NCBI GenBank assembly: GCA_035525055.1
Contig: DATLEZ010000031.1
Coordinates: 1 to 63,635 of the forward strand
Direction: 5' to 3'
Origin: DATEEG01 sp035525055
GTDB taxonomy: Bacteria > Actinomycetota > Acidimicrobiia > Spongiisociales > ZC4RG35
Length of the DNA stretch: 63,635 nt
Under the pieces are notes generated by a model. That model was given only the letters and a program-made list of their open reading frames with translations, did not search any database and was not told the origin of the DNA. Both the position numbers and the translations under genes were made by a program. Of this stretch, positions 43,453 to 51,084 are shown piece by piece; the first letter of the stretch is position 1; every line of letters starts with the position of its first letter.

Positions 43453-43969
43453 AAAGGCGATCCCGGTGTCGATCTCCCGGTCCCCACGATTCGAGAATGC
43501 TTTGGCCGAGAAGGCTGTGGCGGAGCCCTCCGGCAAGTTGGCCTCGTCCCTCGGCCAGGCCGCGTTTGCCCTGCTCTCCTACCTGATCGGGGTGATCGAC
43601 CGCGAAGATCGACTCGAGTCGGGAACGGGGCTATTCCGCCAAGAGCTGTCCGATGATCCCGAGGCCCGGCGACGAGCGGTCGAGGACTCGGTCCTGCGAA
43701 CGCTGCGGATGGCGGTGGACCCCGTCAACTTCCACATGCTCGAGATCCTCGCCCGGTCGAGCCATGCGACCACCTCCCTTCTGTCCGCCAACATTGGCCT
43801 TCCCCGGCTGGCCGTGGAAGAAAGAATCTCCGATCTGGTCTCGGCCGGGCTGGCGGCCAAAGTCTTTGCTTCCGGGCAGGTAGCCGCCACCGACATCGGG
43901 GGAGCGCTGGTGGGGCTGATCAGGGATGCGGTGGCCGCCGGCGCCGCCTTCTTCGAGGAGGAGCGATGA
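43445..43969 (+). CDS. Unknown protein with a winged-helix-like C-terminal half
   Basis: A 174-residue protein with no recognised family. Residues about 95-155 (DPVNFHMLEILARSSHATTS, LSANIGLPRLAVEERISDLV) read like a winged-helix unit such as in ArsR/MarR proteins: helix, helix, recognition helix, then a wing. The N-terminal 60 residues are amphipathic. TTG start overlaps the emo stop; the stop overlaps the next gene (ATGA). Buried in the operon between the oxidoreductase and the lipoate-carrier genes, it may be regulatory or structural for sHdr. Confidence 0.6.
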   Translation: MAEKAIPVSISRSPRFENALAEKAVAEPSGKLASSLGQAAFALLSYLIGVIDREDRLESGTGLFRQELSDDPEARRRAVEDSVLRTLRMAVDPVNFHMLEILARSSHATTSLLSANIGLPRLAVEERISDLVSAGLAAKVFASGQVAATDIGGALVGLIRDAVAAGAAFFEEER

Positions 43970-44250
43970 CCTGTCCATTCTGCGGGTTCAACGGCCCCCG
44001 GCCCGAGCTCCACGCCCACCTCACCGACACCCATCCCGATAAGGTTGAGACAGTGACCAGCCTCAGCGAACGTCGCTACTACCAGCTGGCCTGCCCGTCG
44101 TGCGACGACTCCTGGAAGCAGGAGATCAAGCCTCGGCTCCGTGATCCCGGGTTCCTCGAGGAGTATGCCCGTGAGATCCGCGTCGTCGCCTTCGACCAGT
44201 TCCTCTACCACCTACAAGCCGCCCACAACAAGGACGAGGTCGATGCCTGA
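43966..44250 (+). CDS. Small zinc-finger-like protein of unknown function
   Basis: A 94-residue protein. The N-terminus has CPFCGFNG followed by His16, His18 and His23 (a C2H2-like spacing from Cys3 and Cys6). A second CPSC pair lies at residues 43-46. It ends with an acidic helix. No enzyme motif is seen. It is translationally coupled on both sides (ATGA overlap before, 8-base overlap with lbpA after), so it is clearly part of the sulfur operon. A chaperone or metal/sulfur handling role is conceivable but unproven. Confidence 0.65.
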   Translation: MTCPFCGFNGPRPELHAHLTDTHPDKVETVTSLSERRYYQLACPSCDDSWKQEIKPRLRDPGFLEEYAREIRVVAFDQFLYHLQAAHNKDEVDA

Positions 44251-44677
44251 AGTCAGAGGTTGCGACATTCCCGATCACCTTCATTACTGGCCGGAGAAGC
44301 ACGTGTGGGCCGCTCTCGCCGATGGCATCGTGACAGTCGGCATCACCGACATCGCCCAAAATCTTGCCCACAACGTCCTCTCTGCTCTTCCCAAGGACGT
44401 GGGTCGTCCCGCCAAGAAGGGAAAGAGCTTGGGCACGGTGGAGTCGAGTAAATGGGTCGGCCCTGTCACCTCTCCTCTCGACGGCGAGGTGGTAGAGGCG
44501 AACTCTCTCCTCACCTCCGATCCCGGGATCCTCAACCGCGATCCCTACGGGGAGGGGTGGTTCGTTCGTATCCGTCCCGACGACTGGTCCCGAGACTCCG
44601 CTGATTTGGTCACCGGGGAGGCGGGGGTGGCCGCCTATCAGGCGTTCCTCGAGGTGGAAGGGATCGTCTGTCAGTGA
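44243..44677 (+). CDS. lbpA: Lipoate-binding protein LbpA (GcvH-like), first copy
   Basis: A 144-residue lipoyl-domain protein of the GcvH fold. The lipoylated lysine is Lys70 in TVESSKWVGPVTSPLDGEVV; a helix and the LNRDPYGEGWFVRIRP segment follow as in GcvH. LbpA proteins carry the sulfur substrate on a dihydrolipoyl arm for the sHdr complex and are distinct from glycine-cleavage H protein; no glycine cleavage genes are nearby. ATG start overlaps the zinc-finger gene. Confidence 0.9.
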   Translation: MPEVRGCDIPDHLHYWPEKHVWAALADGIVTVGITDIAQNLAHNVLSALPKDVGRPAKKGKSLGTVESSKWVGPVTSPLDGEVVEANSLLTSDPGILNRDPYGEGWFVRIRPDDWSRDSADLVTGEAGVAAYQAFLEVEGIVCQ

Positions 44678-45123
44678 GCGTCTGGCGTGGCTGCGACATC
44701 CCCACCGACCGCACCTATGACGTGGAGGGGGACCTCTGGGTTCAGTACGAGGAGGACCTGGTCCGCCTCGGGCTGACCGATGTTGCCCAGACCCGAATGG
44801 GTCGGATGGTGACCATTCGTTTCAAGCAGCCCGGACGCCGGGTGCGGGCCGGGGGATCGGTTGCCACCGTCGAAAGCGCTAAGTGGGTGGGCCCGGTCCA
44901 CTCTCCCTTCGCCGCCGAGGTGGTGGAAGCCAACGAGGCCGCCTTCACCAGAGACATTCTCATCGCCAATCGCGATCCCTATGAGGCAGGGTGGATCAGT
45001 TTGATCCGCCCCGACCCGCCGGGCGAACCCGACCGCCCGCTGCTACGGGGTGAGGAAGCGGTGGCGACGTACAAGGCGCGGATCGAATCCCTCGAGGTCA
45101 GCTGCTTTAGGTGCGAGGACTGA
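44674..45123 (+). CDS. Lipoate-binding protein, second copy
   Basis: A 149-residue GcvH-fold protein, about the same length and layout as its upstream neighbour. The target lysine is Lys70 in TVESAKWVGPVHSPFAAEVV; IANRDPYEAGWISLIRPDPP is the downstream conserved block. Both copies open with RGCDIP after the first residues, so they are paralogues. It ends with an extra SCFRC. GTG start overlaps the first copy stop (GTGA). Confidence 0.9.
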   Translation: MSVWRGCDIPTDRTYDVEGDLWVQYEEDLVRLGLTDVAQTRMGRMVTIRFKQPGRRVRAGGSVATVESAKWVGPVHSPFAAEVVEANEAAFTRDILIANRDPYEAGWISLIRPDPPGEPDRPLLRGEEAVATYKARIESLEVSCFRCED

Positions 45124-45929
45124 TGGCGACGGTCATGCGAGTGATCGACTTCGGGGAGGTCTCCCCGCTCCGCTCTCAGACCCTCTGGCATGCCATCGCC
45201 TACGGGGTCTCCGCAGGGTCCCCGCCGACTCTCTCCTTCATGCGGCCATCTCATCCTTACGTCTCCATCGGGTTTCATCGACGGCTGGGAGAACTTGACC
45301 TCGAGTGGTGTAGAGCTACCGGGCTCCCGGTCTTCCGGCGGATGGTGGGAGGTGGGCCGGTCTACCTCGATGCCGGCCAGCACTTTTTCCAGATCTCGGT
45401 TCCCGAGGCCCTGACCAAGGGCACACGCACCCAGACGATCAGGTCTCTGTTGACGCCGGCGGTGGAGGCATTCAGATCGGTGGGGATCGACGCCCATCTC
45501 GACGAGCACTCCGAGATATCGGTAGGCCCGGCCAAGATCTGCGGGCATGCCGCCGGGCAGATTGGGTCGGCCGTCGTGGTGGTCGGCAACCTCATCACCA
45601 GTTTCGACCATCAGGCCGCCGCCCGCATCATCGCCACCCCCACCCCTACATTTGCGAAGGCGTACCTTCGGCTGATGAAGGAGTACGTGAGGGCCACTCC
45701 GGCCGATCCCGAGGCGTTCCGGGCGGCGGCGACGGAGTCCTATGCGAATGAGCTGGGTCTCGTGCCCGAACCAGGCGTAATGACCGAGCACGAACTGGTG
45801 CGCCTGGACGAGCTGGATATGCAGTTCCAGGAGATGGAATGGCTGGAGGGCTCGCCTGCTCCGGTACCCACCTCGGTAAAGGTGCGAGCGGGGGTCAGTC
45901 TGTCCTTTACCGCCACGGAGGAGATATGA
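45123..45929 (+). CDS. Lipoate-protein ligase/octanoyltransferase-family enzyme
   Basis: A 268-residue protein of the BPL/LplA/LipB fold. The lipoyl-AMP-binding motif is RRMVGGGPVYLD near residues 63-74 (usual RRxSGGGxVYHD) and the conserved Lys-x-x-Gly is in PAKICGHAAGQIG near residue 145. HPYVSIGFHRRLGELDLEWC is the opening strand region. Ligase or transferase activity cannot be separated from sequence. It sits between the second and third lipoate-carrier genes with one- and four-base overlaps, so it presumably modifies one of them. A second, larger ligase lies at 47381-48493. Confidence 0.82.
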   Translation: MATVMRVIDFGEVSPLRSQTLWHAIAYGVSAGSPPTLSFMRPSHPYVSIGFHRRLGELDLEWCRATGLPVFRRMVGGGPVYLDAGQHFFQISVPEALTKGTRTQTIRSLLTPAVEAFRSVGIDAHLDEHSEISVGPAKICGHAAGQIGSAVVVVGNLITSFDHQAAARIIATPTPTFAKAYLRLMKEYVRATPADPEAFRAAATESYANELGLVPEPGVMTEHELVRLDELDMQFQEMEWLEGSPAPVPTSVKVRAGVSLSFTATEEI

Positions 45930-46378
45930 GCGAACAGAAAATTCTCGGTTTCATCATTAGGACGGATCTCGCCTACGACCTCGCCCATCATCTGTGGGTG
46001 GACGCCGCTCGCCCGCACCAGGTGCGGGTGGGGATGGATCCGTTGGGGGTGGAGACCTCGGGAACCTTGGCTCAGCTGGTGCTCCATGCTCCCGGGGTCG
46101 ATTACTTGCGGGGTCAGACTGTGGGGAGCCTGGAGGCGGAAAAGTATGTGGGACCCGTAGTTACCCCTCTCTCGGGCCGGGTTATCGCGGTCAACCCTCA
46201 CGTGGCGGAGCACCCTGGGTTGGTTGCCAGGGATCCCTACGGCGAGGGCTGGCTGTTCGAGCTGGCCTCCACCCACCCGTCCGAGCTGGCCGAACTCGTG
46301 GCGGGGGAAGAACAGGTGACGACGGGGTTCGAGGAGCGGATTCGTAAATACCGGCTCGAGGGGGTGCTGGCCGAATGA
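45926..46378 (+). CDS. Lipoate-binding protein, third and divergent copy
   Basis: A 150-residue GcvH-like protein. The predicted modified lysine is Lys73 in SLEAEKYVGPVVTPLSGRVI, with an extra acidic residue before the lysine compared with the other two copies. The N-terminus (EQKILGFIIRTDLAYDLAHH) is unlike the RGCDIP openings of its neighbours. VARDPYGEGWLFEL is preserved. ATGA overlaps on both sides place it between a ligase-family gene and a radical-SAM gene. Divergence suggests a different partner. Confidence 0.85.
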   Translation: MSEQKILGFIIRTDLAYDLAHHLWVDAARPHQVRVGMDPLGVETSGTLAQLVLHAPGVDYLRGQTVGSLEAEKYVGPVVTPLSGRVIAVNPHVAEHPGLVARDPYGEGWLFELASTHPSELAELVAGEEQVTTGFEERIRKYRLEGVLAE

Positions 46379-47358
46379 CTCTCGACGCTCCCACCCGCGG
46401 CTTCGAGATCCGACAGCACAACTTCGAAGCGGTGATGGAGTTCTACGCGCCGGGCCTTAAAAAATGGGAAAGCCAAGAGTGGCAACCTCGCAATAGCAAG
46501 CGTTTCCTCCCCATCTCGGTCACCGGCGGCGCCTGCGCCCTGCAATGCGACCACTGCCAGGCCAAAGTGCTCAAGGGGATGATCTCGGTCAAGGCCGGGG
46601 AGAACCTCTTCGAACTGGCCCGCCGGCTCCAGGCAGGGGGAACCGACGGCATTCTGGTCTCGGGCGGCTCCCAGAGAAACGGGGGAGTGCCTCTGCTCTT
46701 CCACCTCGACCACATTGGTCGGGTCCGCCAGGAGCTGGGGATGAAGGTGGTGGTCCACTCCGGGGTGGTGTCGCCGATCATCGCCGAGGGCCTGGCACGG
46801 GTGGGAGTCGACGGGGTGATGCTCGACATCATCGGTGCCGACGAGACCATCAGAGACGTCTATCACCTCGACCTCACCACCGCCGACTTCGAGCGATCGC
46901 TAGCGGTGCTCACCGAAAACCAACTGCGAATCATCCCTCACATCGTGCTGGGAATGCACTACGGGCGTTTCCTGGGCGAATACCGGGCGCTGGACATGAT
47001 CGCCCGTTACCCGGTATCCACCCTGATCCTCGTTGTGCTGGTGCCGCTGGTGGGAACGCCGATGGAGCACATTCCCCCGCCGCCGGTGAACGAGGTAATG
47101 GAGTTCTTCGGCACCGCCCGCCAAGCAATGCCGACCACCAGGATCAACCTGGGCTGCGGGCGTCCCATGGGCGATATCAAGACCGAACTCGATTGGGCGG
47201 CGGTCGACCAAGGTCTCAACGGGATCGCCTACCCGGCGGAGGGAGCGATCGGCTATGCCCGCTCGCGGGGACTTGAGGCGCGTCTCTACGAGTACTGCTG
47301 CTCTCTCACCTGGGCAGGCGACGGCGATTCGGCTTACGAGCAGGTGACAATTGAATGA
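46375..47358 (+). CDS. Radical SAM lipoate synthase component (LipS1/LipS2-type), first
   Basis: A 327-residue radical-SAM enzyme with the cluster motif Cys54, 58, 61 (CALQCDHC). SGGSQRNGGVPLL and GVDGVMLDIIGADETIRDVY resemble biotin-synthase-like TIM-barrel strands; NLGCGRPMGD and the C-terminal YCC could bind an auxiliary cluster. In the LipS1/LipS2 pathway two such enzymes each insert one sulfur into a protein-bound octanoyl chain. Whether this is LipS1 or LipS2 is not decided here. Confidence 0.82.
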   Translation: MTLDAPTRGFEIRQHNFEAVMEFYAPGLKKWESQEWQPRNSKRFLPISVTGGACALQCDHCQAKVLKGMISVKAGENLFELARRLQAGGTDGILVSGGSQRNGGVPLLFHLDHIGRVRQELGMKVVVHSGVVSPIIAEGLARVGVDGVMLDIIGADETIRDVYHLDLTTADFERSLAVLTENQLRIIPHIVLGMHYGRFLGEYRALDMIARYPVSTLILVVLVPLVGTPMEHIPPPPVNEVMEFFGTARQAMPTTRINLGCGRPMGDIKTELDWAAVDQGLNGIAYPAEGAIGYARSRGLEARLYEYCCSLTWAGDGDSAYEQVTIE

Positions 47359-47380
47359 TTAGGCGAATGAGGAGGCAACG

Positions 47381-48493
47381 ATGACCCGCTGGCGATACCT
47401 GATCGAAGACGAGGTCGGCGCCGCCGCCGGGCTCGCCTTCGACGAGGCACTCATGGAGTCTCATTCCCGCACCGTTGCTGGCGCCACACCGGTGGTGCGT
47501 CTCTACACCTACCGTAGCCACGCCGCCCTCTGCGGGCGCTACCAAAACCTCAAGGCCGAGATCTCTCTCGACGGTTGCCGGCGCTCCGGCACCGCCTGCA
47601 ACCGCCGTCCCACCGGGGGAGGAGCCATCGTCATGGGACAAGGTCAGCTCGGGGTGGCGGTGGTGACTAGAGCTCCCACCGAGAAGCGCCCCAAGGAGGT
47701 CCTGCTCCACTACTCGGAGGGGATTGTGGCCGGCCTGGCCAAGCTGGGGATCGAAGCGGTCTTCGGAGGAAAGAACGACCTGGTGGTGGAGGGTCGCAAG
47801 ATCGCCGGGCTTGGTCTCTTCCTCGACTCGGAGGGCGCCCTGCTTTTCCACTCCAGCATCCTCGCCGATCTCGACATTCCCTTCATGTTGCAGGTGCTCG
47901 ACATCCCCGCCGCCAAGCTGGGCGACAAGGCAGTGGCGGCCGTGGAGCAGCGGGTCACCACCGTTACTCGGGAGACCGGCCATCCGTGGACCGGCGCCAG
48001 CCTGCGGGAGGTGGTGGCGCTCGGGTTTTCCGAGGCCCTGGGCTGGGACCTGGCGGAGTCGGAGCCGACCCCGGGCGAAATGGCGCGGGCCGCCGAATTG
48101 GAAAAGGGCAAGTTCTCGAGCGACCAATGGCTCTTCCAGCGCAGTCCCCAACCCGACGCCACCGCCACCGCTCTGCTGAAGACCCCGGGCGGGCTGGTGC
48201 GTCTCTACCTGGCTCTCAAGGGTGACACCATCAAGAGCGCTCTGTTCACCGGCGACTTCAACGACATCCCCCCGGCGGTGACCCGCTTCGAGGGTGCCCT
48301 CAAATGGGCCCGGGCCGAATCGGCCGAGTTGGAGCGTATCGCCGCCGCTTGCTTTTCCGAGGGGACCGGTCTCGGGGTGGAGGCGGAGGTGCTGACGTCG
48401 GCGGTCCTCGAGGCTGCCGACAAAGCCGCCACGCGCGAGATCGCTGCTCCGCAGCGAAGCGGGTCCTGCTACTTCCCCGAGGAGAAGCAATGA
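47381..48493 (+). CDS. sHdr-type lipoate:protein ligase, sLpl(AB)-like fused form
   Basis: A 370-residue LplA-like ligase. The catalytic fold has NRRPTGGGAIVMGQGQLGVA near residue 70 and the adenylate lysine in GRKIAGLGLFLD near residue 145. From about residue 245 a C-terminal domain of the LplB/accessory type follows (GGLVRLYLALKGDTIKSALF). The fused AB arrangement with two LipS enzymes is what sHdr-linked lipoate assembly uses. It attaches octanoate or lipoate to the LbpA lysine using ATP. ATG follows GAGGAGGCAACG. Confidence 0.88.
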   Translation: MTRWRYLIEDEVGAAAGLAFDEALMESHSRTVAGATPVVRLYTYRSHAALCGRYQNLKAEISLDGCRRSGTACNRRPTGGGAIVMGQGQLGVAVVTRAPTEKRPKEVLLHYSEGIVAGLAKLGIEAVFGGKNDLVVEGRKIAGLGLFLDSEGALLFHSSILADLDIPFMLQVLDIPAAKLGDKAVAAVEQRVTTVTRETGHPWTGASLREVVALGFSEALGWDLAESEPTPGEMARAAELEKGKFSSDQWLFQRSPQPDATATALLKTPGGLVRLYLALKGDTIKSALFTGDFNDIPPAVTRFEGALKWARAESAELERIAAACFSEGTGLGVEAEVLTSAVLEAADKAATREIAAPQRSGSCYFPEEKQ

Positions 48494-49593
48494 CCACCCT
48501 GCTCGAACCGCCCTCACGCCGGGGGTTGCCCGCTATCGAAGAGCCCACCGGCGATAGCCCGGACTGGGTGCGGATCTCGTACGCCTCAGCTCTTGCTCTC
48601 CGTTTCCGCTCCGGCCGTTTCGCCCGTGACTTCGAATTCGGTGGGATAAACCTGTTGCTCAACTACCGGACCGGGTGCCGGTCGGACTGCTCGTATTGCG
48701 GGCTAGCCCGAACCCGTCCGGGCGCCTATCAAGAGAAGTCCTTCATCCGGGTGGAGTGGCCGCTGGTGGAAACCGACCAGTTGATCGAGCGCATGGCCCG
48801 CTACCAGGACAAACTCACCCGACTATGTATCTCGATGGTCACTAACGGCCGTGCTTACCCCGATACCTGTGACATCACCCGCCGCATCCGGGCGAAGGTG
48901 AGCACTCCGCTCTCCATACTGGTGGCCCCGCCCACCCTCCACCGCAACCGGCTCGAGGAATTCAAGGACCTCGGCGTCGACATGATCGGAATCGGTCTCG
49001 ACGCCGTCACCGAGGAGCTGTTCCGCAGCCATCGCACCGATGTGCCCTCCGGAGGCGGACTCTCCTGGGACAAGTACTGGGAGGTGGTCAACGACGCTCG
49101 TGACCTGTTCGGACCATGGAAAGTCAACTGCCACACCCTGGTGGGGTTGGGTGAGACCGACCACGACATGGTCGATCTGTTCATCCGCCTATGCGACCGT
49201 CAGATCTTCCCCTACCTCTTCTGCTTCAACCCCGAACCCGACTCGAGGCTCGGCGAGCAGGCGAAGTCCTCGATCACCCGGTGGCGACGTATCCAGCTGG
49301 CCAAGCACCTGATCGAGATAGAAGGCTTCCGCTGGGATCGGTTCGAGTTCGACGACACCGGGGCTCTGATCAACATCGAGGCGGGGCCTGACAATCGGGT
49401 GGTGGAGGCGATCGACTCCGGCCTTCCCTTCATGACCAACGGGTGTCCCGGACCCAAGGGCGAGCCTGGCTGCACCCGTCCCTACGGGTCCTACCGGCCG
49501 TCGGAGCCGATGCGCGACTACCCGTTTCTGCCCACGGCGGACGACCTGATCGAGATAAGGGGTCAGCTGGCGCTCAACGGGGGCGGGGTCTGA
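48490..49593 (+). CDS. Radical SAM lipoate synthase component (LipS1/LipS2-type), second
   Basis: A 367-residue biotin-synthase-like radical-SAM enzyme. The cluster cysteines are 63, 67 and 70 (TGCRSDCSYCGL); GIGLDAVTEELFRSHRTD and VNCHTLVGLGETDHDMVDLF are barrel strands. The C-terminal TNGCPGPKGEPGCTRPYGSY carries two further cysteines likely to ligate the auxiliary cluster that donates sulfur. It completes the pair with the gene at 46375-47358 around the ligase. ATGA overlap with the ligase gene. Confidence 0.85.
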   Translation: MTTLLEPPSRRGLPAIEEPTGDSPDWVRISYASALALRFRSGRFARDFEFGGINLLLNYRTGCRSDCSYCGLARTRPGAYQEKSFIRVEWPLVETDQLIERMARYQDKLTRLCISMVTNGRAYPDTCDITRRIRAKVSTPLSILVAPPTLHRNRLEEFKDLGVDMIGIGLDAVTEELFRSHRTDVPSGGGLSWDKYWEVVNDARDLFGPWKVNCHTLVGLGETDHDMVDLFIRLCDRQIFPYLFCFNPEPDSRLGEQAKSSITRWRRIQLAKHLIEIEGFRWDRFEFDDTGALINIEAGPDNRVVEAIDSGLPFMTNGCPGPKGEPGCTRPYGSYRPSEPMRDYPFLPTADDLIEIRGQLALNGGGV

Positions 49594-49599
49594 CCGCCG

Positions 49600-50421
49600 A
49601 TGGCGGCCCATGTCCCGCTTCTTCTCGCCGCGGCCATCACCAGCGCCATCGGGGTCCTCGGCGGCCTGGGAGGGGCAGTGCTGCTGGTGCCTGTCCTCGT
49701 GCTCCTGGGAATGCCGGTGGCCGACGCGGCGCCGCTCGGTCTTCTGACCGTCGCGGCTGGCTCGGTGGCTGCGGGTCCGCGTCATCTGGCCGCACGAATC
49801 GTCAACCATCGGCTGGGCGTCTCCACCGAGCTGGCGGCCACCACCGGTGCGGTGGTGGGGGCGCTGGCCTCAGAGCTTCTCCCCCAACGGCCCCTGGTCT
49901 GGATCTTGGCGGCAGGTGCCGCGGGAGCGGCCTTGGTGGGCGGTCATCGAACCTTAGTTCGTAACCCAGCCCGGCCGGAGCTTGGGCCCGAACACATCGG
50001 GGAACAGATCGGGACGCTGTCCGGTGCCTACCGCTCCTCCTATGGAGTGGCACCCTATCGAGTCCGTCGCGTTCCGCTCGGCCTCGCCTTCATGGGGTTG
50101 GCCGGGCTGGTGTCCGGGACCGCCGGAGTTGGCGGCGGCTTCATAAAGACTCCGGTCACCAGTGAGCTCATGAACGTGCCCACCAGGGTGGCCGCTGCCA
50201 CTACGACCTTCACAATCGGCATCACCTCCTCTGCCGCATTGATCATCTTCGCCCTACAGGGGCGGATGGACTTTCGGTCTGGCTCAGCCGTCATCCTCGG
50301 AAGCCTGATCGGCGCCCGTTTGGGAGGCGGCCTTCAATCCCGGTTGCCGCCGACGACCATCCGCCGGGCCCTCAGCGTTGTGCTGTTACTCGTTGCCGTC
50401 ATCCTCGTGACTACATCATGA
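49600..50421 (+). CDS. TauE/SafE-family anion exporter, likely sulfite
   Basis: A 273-residue integral membrane protein with two symmetric halves. The first half starts SAIGVLGGLGGAVLLVPVLV and the second GLAGLVSGTAGVGGGFIKTP, the repeated glycine-rich motif of TauE/SafE (about eight helices). Located immediately after the sulfur-oxidation genes, it is probably cotranscribed (gap 6 bases) and would export sulfite made by sHdr. Family substrates include sulfite, sulfonates and other anions, so sulfite is inference. Confidence 0.85.
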   Translation: MAAHVPLLLAAAITSAIGVLGGLGGAVLLVPVLVLLGMPVADAAPLGLLTVAAGSVAAGPRHLAARIVNHRLGVSTELAATTGAVVGALASELLPQRPLVWILAAGAAGAALVGGHRTLVRNPARPELGPEHIGEQIGTLSGAYRSSYGVAPYRVRRVPLGLAFMGLAGLVSGTAGVGGGFIKTPVTSELMNVPTRVAAATTTFTIGITSSAALIIFALQGRMDFRSGSAVILGSLIGARLGGGLQSRLPPTTIRRALSVVLLLVAVILVTTS

Positions 50422-50717
50422 GTGACGGCCAGCATCGGCCGACCAGCCATATCACGGGCAGGCGACAGGCAGCGGGCCTGCGGCTGGCCACTGCCCTGGC
50501 CGCCTTCGCTGCGGCCATTGGAGTCCTAGCCCCCGATCCGATCGGGGCGATTGCTGGGATCGTCGCAATGGCGGCGGTCATTGCCACCCCTCTTCTGCGA
50601 GTCGCGTGGCTGATCTTTCGCTGGTCACAGGAGGGTGACTACCGCTACGTCGCCATCGGTCTCGGTCTGCTGAGCGTCATCGCGGCCGGAGCGGCACTCA
50701 CGGTGGCGAGCCGCTGA
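50418..50717 (+). CDS. DUF1634 membrane protein, TauE companion
   Basis: A 99-residue protein with three hydrophobic helices (RLATALAAFAAAIGVLAP, VAMAAVIATPLLRVAWLIF, IGLGLLSVIAAGAAL). DUF1634 genes are commonly found just after TauE/SafE exporters, here by an ATGA overlap, so it is probably a subunit or helper. Last gene of the sulfur island. The gap 50718-51084 beyond it carries no protein gene; it holds repeat copy 2. Confidence 0.78.
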   Translation: MSDGQHRPTSHITGRRQAAGLRLATALAAFAAAIGVLAPDPIGAIAGIVAMAAVIATPLLRVAWLIFRWSQEGDYRYVAIGLGLLSVIAAGAALTVASR

Positions 50718-50792
50718 CTTAAGTCGGGCCGCCCCGGTCCGGGCGCCGAGAGCACCACCTGATTCCTAGCTGGTCGCCGGTGGAAGAAGGCT

Positions 50793-51032
50793 AAAACTCG
50801 TCCGGACAGTGTTCGGATGGTTGGGGAGCCTGATGGGGAGCCAGTGGATTACCAAACCACTCCGATCGGAATTCGTAGTCGCCACTGGGTTTGACAGCCT
50901 GCAAGGCTAGAAACGCCTGGTGGTGGCAGGTTTTCGTGGCACCTCGGGACACTTCGGGCGACATTGGAGTACACATCGCTTCCTCCATGGCATGCAAGAG
51001 GTCAGGGGTTCAAATCCCCTCAGCTCCACTTC
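50793..51032 (+). repeat. Direct repeat copy 2 (~240 bp), right end of the presumptive island
   Basis: Imperfect copy of 3001-3240 in the same orientation. The last ~45 bases differ from copy 1 at only two positions; the upstream 190 bases are more diverged with small indels. It stands between the end of the sulfur operon and the minus-strand alcohol dehydrogenase. No integrase or transposase adjoins it. Confidence 0.75.
50985..51028 (+). other. 3' half of a tRNA-Ala(GGC)-like sequence (candidate att core, copy 2)
   Basis: Anticodon loop ATGGCAT, GCAAG strand, perfect T-arm AGGGG-TTCAAAT-CCCCT and acceptor CAGCTCCA. The 5' tRNA half is missing as in copy 1, and the resemblance stops at the anticodon loop in both. 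It reads as an element attachment end and not as a gene. Confidence 0.7.
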
Positions 51033-51084
51033 GCGACGGCCGACGTTTGCCAAGATTGCGTTCTGATCGCTGCGCTGCGAGGAG

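Noticed and set aside
44243..46378. Glycine-cleavage H proteins.
   Set aside because: No glycine cleavage P or T genes are present, there are three copies, and they are locked in an sHdr operon with LipS enzymes, which fits lipoate-binding proteins of sulfur oxidation.
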